Assembly: GCA_951812625.1 (NCBI GenBank)
Contig: CATOSP010000002.1
Coordinates: 124,001-188,000, forward strand
Reading direction: 5' to 3'
Origin: an uncultured Dehalococcoidia bacterium
GTDB taxonomy: Bacteria > Chloroflexota > Dehalococcoidia > Lucifugimonadales > UBA3495
DNA: 64,000 nt
Each line of letters opens with the position of its first letter. The stretch's first letter is position 1. Both the position numbers and the translations under genes were made by a program. The notes beneath the pieces were generated by a model. The model had not been told where the DNA came from, ran no database searches, and saw only the letters and a program-made list of their open reading frames with translations. This document shows positions 1-6,733 of this stretch, piece after piece.

Positions 1-429
1 GGTATAACCAACGTCACTACCACCGCGGCGCAGGTGGCCGAGGTGATGGAGGGGGTCTGCCAGGACAAGAGCCACCTCGCCTTGGGGATGCTCCGCTCCC
101 TTGGCGTCCCCTGCCGGTACTTGAGCGGCTTGTTGACCGGACAGACCGGGGAGACCCATTCTTGGCTGGAATTTTTGCACCCCCTCCGGGGGTGGCTGGG
201 AGCCGACCCCACGCGCGGCGTCGTCTTGCCCCCGGCCCGTGACTACGTTAGGTTCGCCGTGGGGCGCGATTACACCGACGTCTCCCCGGTATCCGGCAGC
301 TTTCTCTCCAGGGGCGAGTCCGAAGATTGTGCCACAATTGCCTCGGTCCGCTTCTCCTCCGACCTGGAATTCGCATTGGAGGACGGGCTGGAGTTGCTGG
401 AGAACGCCTACGTGGTCAGGAACGCGTAA
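1..429 (+). CDS. Transglutaminase-like cysteine protease/peptidase, C-terminal part (5' end outside window)
   Basis: The reading frame is open from base 1, so the start lies upstream. The 142 visible residues carry the transglutaminase-core triad: Cys20 in GVCQDKSHL, His53 in THSW and Asp69 in ADPT, followed by the DYVRFAVGRDYTDVSPV block typical of the bacterial family (COG1305 type). These proteins are thought to cleave or remodel amide bonds, possibly in peptides or cell-surface polymers; the substrate is unknown. The next gene encodes an alpha-E domain protein, the usual partner in a circularly-permuted ATP-grasp / alpha-E / transglutaminase neighbourhood, which supports the call. Confidence 0.8.
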   Translation, partial: GITNVTTTAAQVAEVMEGVCQDKSHLALGMLRSLGVPCRYLSGLLTGQTGETHSWLEFLHPLRGWLGADPTRGVVLPPARDYVRFAVGRDYTDVSPVSGSFLSRGESEDCATIASVRFSSDLEFALEDGLELLENAYVVRNA

Positions 430-447
430 CCACGACCCTGGCCGATG

Positions 448-476
448 ACTCTGCCGATAACTCTGCCGATAACTCT
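448..476. repeat. 12-bp tandem repeat between the first two genes
   Basis: The 12-mer actctgccgata occurs twice head to tail, followed by a partial third copy (actct) and preceded by a degenerate copy (tggccgatg). It lies in the 65-bp spacer between the transglutaminase gene and the alpha-E gene and contains no open frame of its own. Confidence 0.75.
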
Positions 477-494
477 ATGGAAGGAACGTGAAGG

Positions 495-1013
495 ATGGAC
501 CCGAGGACTATCGCGCTGGGCTCCGACCGGTGGCTGACCGATTCCCGTGTGTACAACTTGGTGTGGCTGGGGCGTTGGATAGAGCGCGCCCAGAACGTGG
601 CCCGTGTCCTGCTATGGGCGGTCCGCGAGCATTCCGACGGCGATGAGGGGGAGCAGAGGATGGAGGAGGTCTTGGGTCTCGCCACAGCGATCCGCGGTAT
701 GACCGTCGGTCCCGGCGCGTCCAACCTCACTGCCCTGCTCACGCTGGACACTGGCGCATCCCTGCGCGGATGCTTGGTGGCTGCTCGCTACAACGCCACC
801 CAGGTCGCGCCCGTCGAGGTGATCCAGACCATCGGCGCGGCACTGGAACCCTTGGACGGCGATCTGCCTACCTCGACTCAGGAAGTCGAGGCAATGGTTT
901 CAGGGATTATGGACACCCTGGACAGTCTCCACAGCACCATAGAAGATGCCTGGTTCCATTCTTCCGTGCTGTCGGAGGAGGAAGTCTACCGCCGTTTCGT
1001 CCAACAGCAGTAG
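495..1013 (+). CDS. Alpha-E domain-containing protein (DUF403 family)
   Basis: A 172-residue protein whose N-terminal part (residues 19-43) has the family signature VYNLVWLGRWIERAQNVARV, followed by helical sequence. Full-length alpha-E proteins are normally about 300 residues, so this one is short, though its start (ATG after AAGGA) and stop look genuine. Alpha-E proteins co-occur with ATP-grasp and transglutaminase proteins in a predicted peptide-synthesis/modification system; no reaction has been proven for this domain that I know of. The gene follows the transglutaminase gene by 65 bp on the same strand and is probably co-transcribed. Confidence 0.75.
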   Translation: MDPRTIALGSDRWLTDSRVYNLVWLGRWIERAQNVARVLLWAVREHSDGDEGEQRMEEVLGLATAIRGMTVGPGASNLTALLTLDTGASLRGCLVAARYNATQVAPVEVIQTIGAALEPLDGDLPTSTQEVEAMVSGIMDTLDSLHSTIEDAWFHSSVLSEEEVYRRFVQQQ

Positions 1014-1024
1014 CCTCCCAGTCT

Positions 1025-1059
1025 CCCCCCTTCGCAAAAGGGGGATTGAGGGGGATTTC
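1025..1059. repeat. Palindromic repeat, type 2 (copy 1), possible terminator
   Basis: CCCCCTT (1026-1032) pairs with AAGGGGG (1038-1044) around a short loop and is followed by ATTGAGGGGGATTTC. A closely related sequence lies in the opposite orientation at 61788-61815 (CAAAGGGG, TTGAGGGGG and TCTC shared on the minus strand). It sits 12 bp after the alpha-E stop and before the convergent ABM gene, so it may also terminate transcription from either side. Confidence 0.6.
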
Positions 1060-1081
1060 ACCGCTCCCTGGGCTTATCGGC

Positions 1082-1369
1082 TTACCCCGCTACTTCAAAC
1101 CGCTCCGATTCCGGCGGCTGCGACCAGAGTTCATCGGCCCCGGCCATGGCAATGGCCCGCTCCGGGCTGGCGCGCCATGCCTCGTAGATCTCGTTGCTGT
1201 CCCACGTCACCAGGGTGGTGATCTTCGTAGGCTCCGAGAGGGAATAGAGGGTCTCCCGCGCTCCGAACCCGGGGGCCTTGCTCTGTGCCAGACCGTTGCC
1301 GTCCAGCAGCTTCCTGGCCTCTTCGATCTTGTCAGCTTTTGCCCAGTGGTGGGTGAGCACTCCGATCAT
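1082..1369 (-). CDS. Antibiotic biosynthesis monooxygenase (ABM)-like small protein
   Basis: A 95-residue protein of the dimeric alpha/beta-barrel type. MIGVLTHHWAKADKIEEARKL at the start, a central strand TLYSLSEPTKITTLVTWDS, and the following helix EIYEAWRASPER resemble ABM-fold proteins, where a strand ending in W precedes the second helix. Members range from heme-degrading to small-molecule oxygenases and many have no known activity. The gene lies 75 bp downstream of nhaA on the same strand and may be read through from it. The fold call is moderate; a function cannot be given. Confidence 0.55.
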   Translation of the reverse strand: MIGVLTHHWAKADKIEEARKLLDGNGLAQSKAPGFGARETLYSLSEPTKITTLVTWDSNEIYEAWRASPERAIAMAGADELWSQPPESERFEVAG

Positions 1370-1444
1370 TACGCTCTCTCCACGTGTTCGTTTGGTCGTC
1401 TTATGGGTAGGTTATATTGGCTCAACCCGCTTTTCAACCTGAGG

Positions 1445-2704
1445 CTATTCTCCGGCTTCCCGGGCCCGTCCCGTGGACTCGCTCACGCCGTCCTTGACCT
1501 TCAGCACGGCCGCCACCCCCAGCGCCAGGAATGCGATCAGTCCGCTGAGGAGCGCCCCCATCTTGGCCGGTTCCTGGAACGGCGGTCCGGTAAACGCCTT
1601 GTCCGCCACGAACAATGCCACGGTGAGTCCCATCCCGGCTACCAACCCGACTACTACCAGGTGTCTTATGTTCATCCCATGGGGCAGCGGGAATCCCAGC
1701 CATGTCCCTGCGATGGAGAAAAAGGCTATCCCCACCGTCTTCCCCACGATCAGCGATGCCAGTACGATGAACGTGACGACGTTGATCGCCCCGAAGGTCA
1801 CTCCCGCATTGACGAAGGCGAAGAAGAACAGCCCGAAATCAACAAACGTCTTCAACTGGTGCTCAAACTGTTCTAGGGGACTGTGTGAGCGGGCTTGAAG
1901 TTGTTCCTCTGGAGTGGTTGGGCCTGTCCTTCCGTCCCTGGCCTCATCAACCGTGCTGGGCAGGAAGGGTACTATGGGCGCTAGGGCCAGGGCCGGTTCA
2001 ACGGCCGCCTTTAGCAGCCCTAGCCAGCTCATCACTCCGGCCACTGCGATGTAGGGTATCCATGACCGTACCTTCAGCCTCCTCATGCCCCATGCCACGC
2101 CCATGCCAGCCACTGTGAGCAGCAGCCACTCGGGTTTTACGGGGAGGTGAGGGTCCGGGTAGAAGATCGCAATGATCCCCAGCCCGATGCCGTCGTCCAC
2201 CACTGCCAGCAGCAGCAGGAAATTCACCGCCGGATGCCCTTGGCCGAAGGCCAGCCGCGCCACCAGCCAGGCCAGGGCAATGTCCGTCGCTGTGGGAATG
2301 CCCCACCCGTTGGCCACTGCGGGAAAGTCTTCCCCTCGACCGTAGAAGATGAAGGCCAACAGCAGGTAGACGCCGGCCGGTCCGAACACTCCCCCCAGGG
2401 TCCCCATCAAGGGGCTCACGGCCGTCCTGATTGGGTTCAGCGCGCCCCCGGGGAGCAGAGAGTCGGTAATCTCCTTGGCGGCAATGCCGAAGAAGAACAC
2501 CATGAAAACGCCGTTGACGAGGAAGTGGACTGTGAGCGGGTGCCCCAGGAAGGTGGTGTCCTCGCCCAGCACGTGGAAATCTACCAGCACGTGGTACAGG
2601 TGCTGGTCTATGTTCCCAAAGATGAGACCGGCGAAAACCCCGACTATTAGGGGCAGCGAGTATTCTTGGGTCAGCGAGAGTGCGCGCCGGGGAAGGTCCA
2701 CCAT
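1445..2704 (-). CDS. nhaA: Na+/H+ antiporter NhaA family
   Basis: An integral membrane protein of about 419 residues with roughly 11-12 hydrophobic segments. It carries the NhaA landmarks GIPTATDIALA (the conserved Asp in TATDIA) and AVVDDGIGLGIIAIFY (the paired Asp residues of the ion-binding site). It exchanges sodium for protons across the inner membrane for pH and salt homeostasis. A hydrophilic stretch near residues 250-280 makes it longer than the E. coli protein (388). The start is uncertain: TTG at 2719, ATG at 2704 or GTG at 2701; the last has the best spacing from AGGAG. Confidence 0.88.
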   Translation of the reverse strand: MVDLPRRALSLTQEYSLPLIVGVFAGLIFGNIDQHLYHVLVDFHVLGEDTTFLGHPLTVHFLVNGVFMVFFFGIAAKEITDSLLPGGALNPIRTAVSPLMGTLGGVFGPAGVYLLLAFIFYGRGEDFPAVANGWGIPTATDIALAWLVARLAFGQGHPAVNFLLLLAVVDDGIGLGIIAIFYPDPHLPVKPEWLLLTVAGMGVAWGMRRLKVRSWIPYIAVAGVMSWLGLLKAAVEPALALAPIVPFLPSTVDEARDGRTGPTTPEEQLQARSHSPLEQFEHQLKTFVDFGLFFFAFVNAGVTFGAINVVTFIVLASLIVGKTVGIAFFSIAGTWLGFPLPHGMNIRHLVVVGLVAGMGLTVALFVADKAFTGPPFQEPAKMGALLSGLIAFLALGVAAVLKVKDGVSESTGRAREAGE

Positions 2705-2719
2705 GTCTCCTGTTGTCAA

Positions 2720-3275
2720 TCGGTGCCGTGACCGTGCGAATGGCCAACGGTAAATTTCAGATTAGTCCCCGCCGGCTGCGAAGCTGTCGGCAAGACTTGA
2801 CCGCCTTTGATCTCTGGGAAATCCCAAAGCTCAATTGCGGCCCGGCAGAAATTATACACCCCCTTGAATATTGTTGCCCGGATGATTCGCTTGGCAACCG
2901 CGCGATTCCAGGGAATAAGAGTTTAGCGGTAGGCGGAGCGTGTCTGCCGCATCGCCGGGTGGTTGGCCCCACCGTCCGAGGAGGAACGCTGTCCCCTGAC
3001 AACTTCTCCTTGCCAATATGACAGAACATATGTACCATAATCTATGTCCGGCCGGTCAGGCCATGCAGGAGAGCACGCCGAATGAGGATAGCCACTGAGA
3101 CTCGAACCAGTCCTATGCCAAATAGACCGCCTGCACCCTTGCCCATACCCCGTCCAACGCGACGGAATTCGCAAAAGTGAGCGGAAATGAGCGGAAATGG
3201 AGGGGAAACTGAAATTTTTCCCCTCCAGTCCCTCCGCGCTCCGGGATTAAATCTCAAAGGAGCTGACACCGGAAA
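2720..3275. other. Divergent intergenic region between nhaA and the 3276 gene
   Basis: No credible gene is present in these 556 bp. A TATAAT hexamer read on the minus strand (2851-2856) could serve nhaA, although its -35 is poor. The right part holds copy A of the dispersed divergent-gap repeat. The left and middle parts show nothing else that I recognise. Confidence 0.6.
3163..3240 (+). repeat. Dispersed divergent-gap repeat, copy A
   Basis: The core 3163-3200 begins CGGAATTCGCAAAAG and continues as tandem 10-mers GAGCGGAAAT. The same core is found at 15038-15075 (plus), 22801-22835 and 41860-41893 (minus), with a decayed copy near 59085-59125. Here it ends in a GGGGAAA..TTTCCCC inverted repeat (around 3203-3223) just before the start region of the 3276 gene. 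Confidence 0.8.
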
Positions 3276-3668
3276 ATGAGAAGCGAAATCAGGTCCCTCC
3301 AGGCCCGCGTCCGCGCCCTCCAGCGCAAGTACGCACCCCAACTCGCCTTCATCAAGTTGCGCCAACTGGCCGAGGACTACACCCTCGAATGCGAGAAAGC
3401 CCGCGACGAGCACAAACCGCAGCCCGAGACCCACCGATTCATCAAAAAGATAGTCAAGGCCGGCTTCCGCCTCCGCACATTCATAGCCCTCCACAAATGC
3501 GTGGACCGGTTCCGGGACAAGGACGCCATCCCCGAGCCCAGGGACATCCTGCTTGCCCTACTTCCCTATGACTGGGAGCGGATCAACCGGCACATGCCCA
3601 GGAAGTCGGAGCTTGACCAGGATGTGGAAGAGCGTCCCTGGCGGGAATGGGCCACCGCCGAAGCTTAG
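3276..3668 (+). CDS. Hypothetical helical protein, 130 aa
   Basis: I do not recognise this family. The N-terminus is a basic amphipathic helix (RSEIRSLQARVRALQRKYAP), followed by further predicted helices with many Lys/Arg/Glu and Trp residues (WERINRHM, PWREWATAEA at the end). There is no signal peptide or membrane segment. AAAGGAG lies about 15 bp before the ATG. The gene starts immediately after copy A of the dispersed repeat, and its last 50 bp are duplicated about 333 bp downstream (3951-4002). The coiled, basic character would fit nucleic-acid binding, but this is only a guess. Confidence 0.6.
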   Translation: MRSEIRSLQARVRALQRKYAPQLAFIKLRQLAEDYTLECEKARDEHKPQPETHRFIKKIVKAGFRLRTFIALHKCVDRFRDKDAIPEPRDILLALLPYDWERINRHMPRKSELDQDVEERPWREWATAEA

Positions 3669-3669
3669 G
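3618..3669 (+). repeat. Gene-end duplication, first copy
   Basis: This 52-bp stretch, encoding DVEERPWREWATAEA and the stop codon of the 3276 gene, is repeated at 3951-4002 with about five mismatches (the second copy encodes ..RPWKEW..). The two copies bracket the 90-bp minisatellite. Confidence 0.85.
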
Positions 3670-3690
3670 TTCCGACCCCCGGCAGCAATG

Positions 3691-3950
3691 GGATGGGGAA
3701 GTAGGAGAGGGGAAGGGGGACCCCGGCAACCGGGCTGGGAACATGGGAAGTGGACCCGGTCCCTTGATAATCTAGCAACAGGATGGGGAAGTAGGAGAGG
3801 GGAAGGGGGACCCCGGCAACCGGGCTGGGAACATGGGAAGTGGACCCGGTCCCTTGATAATCTAGCAACAGGATGGGGAAGTAGGAGAGGGGAAGGGGGC
3901 CCCGGCAACCGGGCTGGGAACATGGGAAGTGGATCCTGGTCCCTTGATAA
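3691..3950 (+). repeat. 90-bp minisatellite, three units
   Basis: Units begin with GGATGGGGAAGTAGGAG at 3691, 3781 and 3871. Units 1 and 2 are identical over 90 bp. Unit 3 lacks one base in the GGGGGACCCC run and then diverges near its end (GGATCCTGG instead of GGACCCGG). Each unit contains the inverted repeats CCCGG-CAA-CCGGG and GGACC-C-GGTCC. The 90-bp period is a multiple of three, so long frames run through it on both strands; none looks like a real protein. There are no spacers, so it is not CRISPR. Confidence 0.9.
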
Positions 3951-4002
3951 CCAAGATGTTGAAGAGCGTCCCTGGAAGGAATGGGCCACCGCCGAAGCTT
4001 AG
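3951..4002 (+). repeat. Gene-end duplication, second copy
   Basis: This is the second copy of the 3' end of the 3276 gene, including its stop codon, placed directly after the third minisatellite unit. It shows that the array arose inside, or was captured by, a local duplication of the gene tail. Confidence 0.85.
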
Positions 4003-4010
4003 GGCTTCCC

Positions 4011-4039
4011 TTGACAATGGTATGCCCCTTTGCTACCAT
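4011..4039 (+). promoter_or_regulatory. Sigma-70 promoter for the thrC-NIL-moaD group
   Basis: A perfect -35 TTGACA (4011-4016) is separated by 17 bp from TACCAT (4034-4039). It is followed by a CCCCGG/CCGGGG hairpin at 4050-4069 in the leader and by the ribosome site AGGAGG at 4091-4096. Confidence 0.6.
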
Positions 4040-4107
4040 CCCGGTCAGTCCCCGGATTTGGTGCCGGGGTATTATGTTGCGTAACCGTTAAGGAGGTCCC
4101 GGCTCAG

Positions 4108-5397
4108 TTGTCTTTTATCAGTGGACTCAAGTGCCGGGAGTGCGGTAGGGAATTCCCTGCCGAACCCCTGAACGTCTGTGACTTCTGCTTCGGTCCGTTG
4201 GAAGTGGTGTACGACTACGCCACCATTTCCGAGGTCATCAGCCACGACCGCATCAGCAGCGGCCCACTCAGCATCTGGCGGTATCAGGACCTGCTCCCCG
4301 CCAGCGGTGAGGACCCCGTTGACATAATGGCCGGGTTCACACCATTGATGAAGGCCCGGAATCTGGGGAAACGTTTGGGCCTCAACAACCTCTACATCAA
4401 GAACGACAGCGTAAACCCGTCCTTCTCTTTCAAGGACAGGGTTGTCTCCGTCGCTTCCACAAAGGCCGTGGAGTTCGGTTTCGATACACTGGCCTGCGCC
4501 TCCACGGGCAATCTGGCCTGCAGCGTCGCCGCCCACTCGGCCCGTGCCGGAGTCCGCTCCTACGTCTTCATACCCTGGGACCTTGAGACCGGCAAGATAG
4601 TCGGTGCGGCGGTATATGGCCCTACCTTGGTATCGGTTGAGGGCACCTACGACGAGGTGAACCGCCTCTGTAGCGAGTTGGCCGACAACTACCCCTGGGC
4701 TTTCGTCAACATCAACATGCGTCCCTATTACGCCGAGGGTAGCAAGACTCTGGGCTATGAGGTCGCGGAACAGCTGGACTGGCGGCTCCCTGACCACGTG
4801 GTCATTCCCAGCGCATCCGGCGCAATGTTCACCAAGATATGGAAGGGCTTCAACGAACTGGCCTGCCTGGGCCTGCTCGACGGAGTGGAAGCCAGTTCCT
4901 TCGGCCCTGACCAGAACACCGTCCATCATCCCGCCGTCACCACGCGGATGCACATGGCTCAGGCCGAAGGCTGCTCGCCCATCGTCTCCGCTTGGGCCAA
5001 CGGCCAGGCCCACGTGCTGCCGGTGCGCCCGAACACCATCGCCAAGTCCCTGGCCATCGGGAACCCAGCCGACGGGATATACGCCATCCGCGTGTTGAAC
5101 GAGTCCGGCGGCACTGCCACCGCGGTCCCGGAACCGGAGGTCGTCGAGGGCATCAAGCTGCTGGCGGAGACCGAAGGGATCTTCACTGAGACCGCCGGGG
5201 GCGTCACGGTGTCGGCCCTGAAGTCCCTGGCCGAGAGCGGCGCAATCCAGCCTGATGAGTTGGCCGTGGTGTACATCACCGGCAACGGCTTGAAAACTCT
5301 GGAAGCGGTGGACAGCGTGGTTAATCCTTTGTCGATCAAGCCGACCATGAGGTCGTTTGAAGGCGCTCTGAATGAGCGCATCGGTGTTGGCGGGTGA
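4108..5397 (+). CDS. thrC: Threonine synthase-like PLP enzyme
   Basis: A fold-type II PLP enzyme of about 429 residues. An N-terminal zinc-ribbon-like part has CxxC..CxxC (CREC, CDFC), followed by the PLP lysine in NPSFSFKDR, the phosphate-side loop ASTGNLACS, and the C-terminal ITGNGLKTLE typical of threonine synthase. The standard reaction converts O-phosphohomoserine to threonine. The start is taken as TTG at 4108, 11 bp after AGGAGG and downstream of a good promoter; an upstream TTG at 4030 falls inside that promoter. An 11-bp tandem duplication (TTGGCGGGTGA, 5387-5408) contains the stop codon. The NIL and MoaD-like genes downstream raise the possibility that the nucleophile here is sulfide from a thiocarboxylate, giving homocysteine instead of threonine. 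Confidence 0.85.
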   Translation: MSFISGLKCRECGREFPAEPLNVCDFCFGPLEVVYDYATISEVISHDRISSGPLSIWRYQDLLPASGEDPVDIMAGFTPLMKARNLGKRLGLNNLYIKNDSVNPSFSFKDRVVSVASTKAVEFGFDTLACASTGNLACSVAAHSARAGVRSYVFIPWDLETGKIVGAAVYGPTLVSVEGTYDEVNRLCSELADNYPWAFVNINMRPYYAEGSKTLGYEVAEQLDWRLPDHVVIPSASGAMFTKIWKGFNELACLGLLDGVEASSFGPDQNTVHHPAVTTRMHMAQAEGCSPIVSAWANGQAHVLPVRPNTIAKSLAIGNPADGIYAIRVLNESGGTATAVPEPEVVEGIKLLAETEGIFTETAGGVTVSALKSLAESGAIQPDELAVVYITGNGLKTLEAVDSVVNPLSIKPTMRSFEGALNERIGVGG

Positions 5398-5478
5398 TTG
5401 GCGGGTGATTAATGTTGATAGCGGTCTGCCATACCGCCGTGCCGCCCGGAACAAGTGCTTAGGGGTCCGTCACTCGAT

Positions 5479-5721
5479 ATGTCGAAACAGCGCGTAAAGT
5501 TCACTTTCCTGGATGACCTGGTGAAGCAGCCGATTATCTACCGGCTGGGCCAGAGTTTCGACATAGTGACCAACATCCGCCGGGCCGACGTGCGCGAAGA
5601 CATGGGTTGGGTCGTCCTTGAATTGGACGGCGACGATGCGGACATCCAGCGCGGCCTCGACTGGGTCAGCGCCATCGGCGTCCGGATAGACCCGGTAAGC
5701 GGGGACGTGGTCGAGGGTTAG
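5479..5721 (+). CDS. NIL domain-containing protein
   Basis: A small protein of about 80 residues that is nearly all one NIL domain (ferredoxin-like beta-alpha-beta): KFTFLDDLVKQPIIYRLGQSFDIVTNIRRADV, then a strand GWVVLELDG and the ending RGLDWVSAIGVRIDPV. NIL domains occur at the C-terminus of MetN methionine transporters as amino-acid sensors and, fused to ferredoxins, in methanogen homocysteine synthesis. Here the domain stands alone between a PLP enzyme and a sulfur carrier. ATG at 5479 is preferred over GTG at 5455. Its role is inferred to be in sulfur amino-acid synthesis or its regulation. Confidence 0.8.
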   Translation: MSKQRVKFTFLDDLVKQPIIYRLGQSFDIVTNIRRADVREDMGWVVLELDGDDADIQRGLDWVSAIGVRIDPVSGDVVEG

Positions 5722-5788
5722 GCCCCGAACAATCAGAGGGGCCGTGCGGCCCTCGTCCGGTTACAGTGTGACAACGTTGCCCTTCACC

Positions 5789-5808
5789 GACATGCCGGTT
5801 GGCATGTC
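5789..5808. promoter_or_regulatory. Perfect hairpin upstream of the moaD-like gene
   Basis: GACATGCC-GGTT-GGCATGTC forms an 8-bp perfect stem with a tetraloop, 35 bp before the MoaD-like start. A weaker GC hairpin (GAGGGGCCG/CGGCCCTC) lies at 5737-5756 after the NIL gene. There is no T-run after either, so an mRNA-processing or regulatory role is as likely as termination. Confidence 0.5.
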
Positions 5809-5843
5809 CGCCTAGGATCCGTCCCTCGAAAGGAGTTTCCCAG

Positions 5844-6119
5844 ATGAGCGTTTTAGTCCGAATCCCCACTCCATTGCGCCGGATGACCAACGGGCTGGAC
5901 AAGGTGGAGATGGAGTCTTCCAACCTGAGCGAATTGGTGGAAAAGCTGGACACTGAGTATCCCGGCTTCAAGGAGCGGCTGGTCGACGAGAACGGCGAGT
6001 TGCGCTACTTCGTCAACGTCTACGTCAACGGCGAAGATGTCCGCTTTCTCAAGGGTCTTGAGACCTCCACCGATTCCGGCGACGAGGTCAGCATCGTTCC
6101 CGCGGTTGCCGGAGGCTAA
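5844..6119 (+). CDS. MoaD/ThiS-family sulfur carrier protein
   Basis: A ubiquitin-like sulfur carrier of 91 residues that starts with a beta strand (MSVLVRIPTPLRRMTNG), has the central helix NLSELVEKLDTEYPGFKERL and the strand LRYFVNVYVNGEDVRFL, and ends in VPAVAGG, the free Gly-Gly that is adenylated and thiocarboxylated in this family. It would carry activated sulfide to a partner enzyme; the PLP enzyme at 4108 is the obvious candidate, as CysO serves CysM in mycobacteria. The start has the ribosome site AAAGGAG. No adenylating enzyme (MoeB/ThiF type) is seen in this window. Confidence 0.85.
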   Translation: MSVLVRIPTPLRRMTNGLDKVEMESSNLSELVEKLDTEYPGFKERLVDENGELRYFVNVYVNGEDVRFLKGLETSTDSGDEVSIVPAVAGG

Positions 6120-6179
6120 CCTCCATAGCTATGGTGGTGTTCCCCGGCATCTCCGAAATAGCAAGCGGAAGGTGTCGCT

Positions 6180-6611
6180 ATGCCGGGCGTCATGGTCACG
6201 GTATCTTTCACTTGGAACCAAGAAGGGCAGGTAAGAATCGACCAAGACAGGAAATTGACTTTTCCCTGGCTGGGAAAAATACCGTCACTTTATCGTTTCG
6301 ACTTTACTGAGCCATCTGGGGAATCTCCCTGCACTTACATAGGTCAAACCGATAATCTCTATAGGCGTATGCAAACGTATCGGCATCCTGGCCCAACCCA
6401 ACGCACCAATCAGCGCATGAATGATACATTGCTAACCGTTCTTTCAAGTGGAAGTGAAGTCTCACTTTCCACGGTAGTCGGCTCAGTGAATATATGCTTG
6501 GGTGACAGTGGGCGTCCCGCCAATCTGCTCCTCAAGCATGAGAGAGTTCTGCTAGAGAACGCTGCAATCCATGATGCTCGAGAGCGTGGATACAAAATCT
6601 TGAACAAGTAA
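6180..6611 (+). CDS. GIY-YIG nuclease-like protein
   Basis: A 143-residue protein with a diverged GIY-YIG core: YRFDFTEPSGESPCTYIGQTDNL..RRMQTYRHPGPTQRTNQRMN. The second motif (TYIGQTDNLYRR) with the conserved Arg on the following helix is clear; the first strand (LYRFDF) replaces the usual GIY. The downstream helix LLLKHERVLLENAAI supplies a Glu that could be the metal ligand. Such small single-domain proteins are presumed DNA nucleases of unknown target. The gene is clearly richer in AT than the flanking genes, which suggests recent acquisition. ATG at 6192 is an alternative start. Confidence 0.65.
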   Translation: MPGVMVTVSFTWNQEGQVRIDQDRKLTFPWLGKIPSLYRFDFTEPSGESPCTYIGQTDNLYRRMQTYRHPGPTQRTNQRMNDTLLTVLSSGSEVSLSTVVGSVNICLGDSGRPANLLLKHERVLLENAAIHDARERGYKILNK

Positions 6612-6733
6612 GCACTTTGCCCCGGCTAGTATGTAAGAATTCACCGCCAACAGAAGCAACATTCAATAGATTGCCGAATAAGGCACCCTATCCCCACTAC
6701 CGACTCAGGTAGTATGAAGAGGAAAGTAATCCC

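Noticed and set aside
3691-3950. CRISPR array
   Set aside because: Repeats are directly contiguous 90-mers with no unique spacers, and no cas genes are present.
3553-4002. Open frame of 149 codons through the 90-bp repeat
   Set aside because: The frame is open only because the unit is 90 bp and lacks stops in several frames, including the opposite strand. There is no ribosome site and no protein-like composition.
4030-4107. Upstream start for the thrC-like gene
   Set aside because: It falls within a good TTGACA-17-TACCAT promoter and lacks a ribosome site, whereas TTG 4108 follows AGGAGG.
4072-5454. Long minus-strand frame opposite thrC
   Set aside because: It is the shadow of a clear threonine synthase-family gene; its translation has no recognisable motifs.
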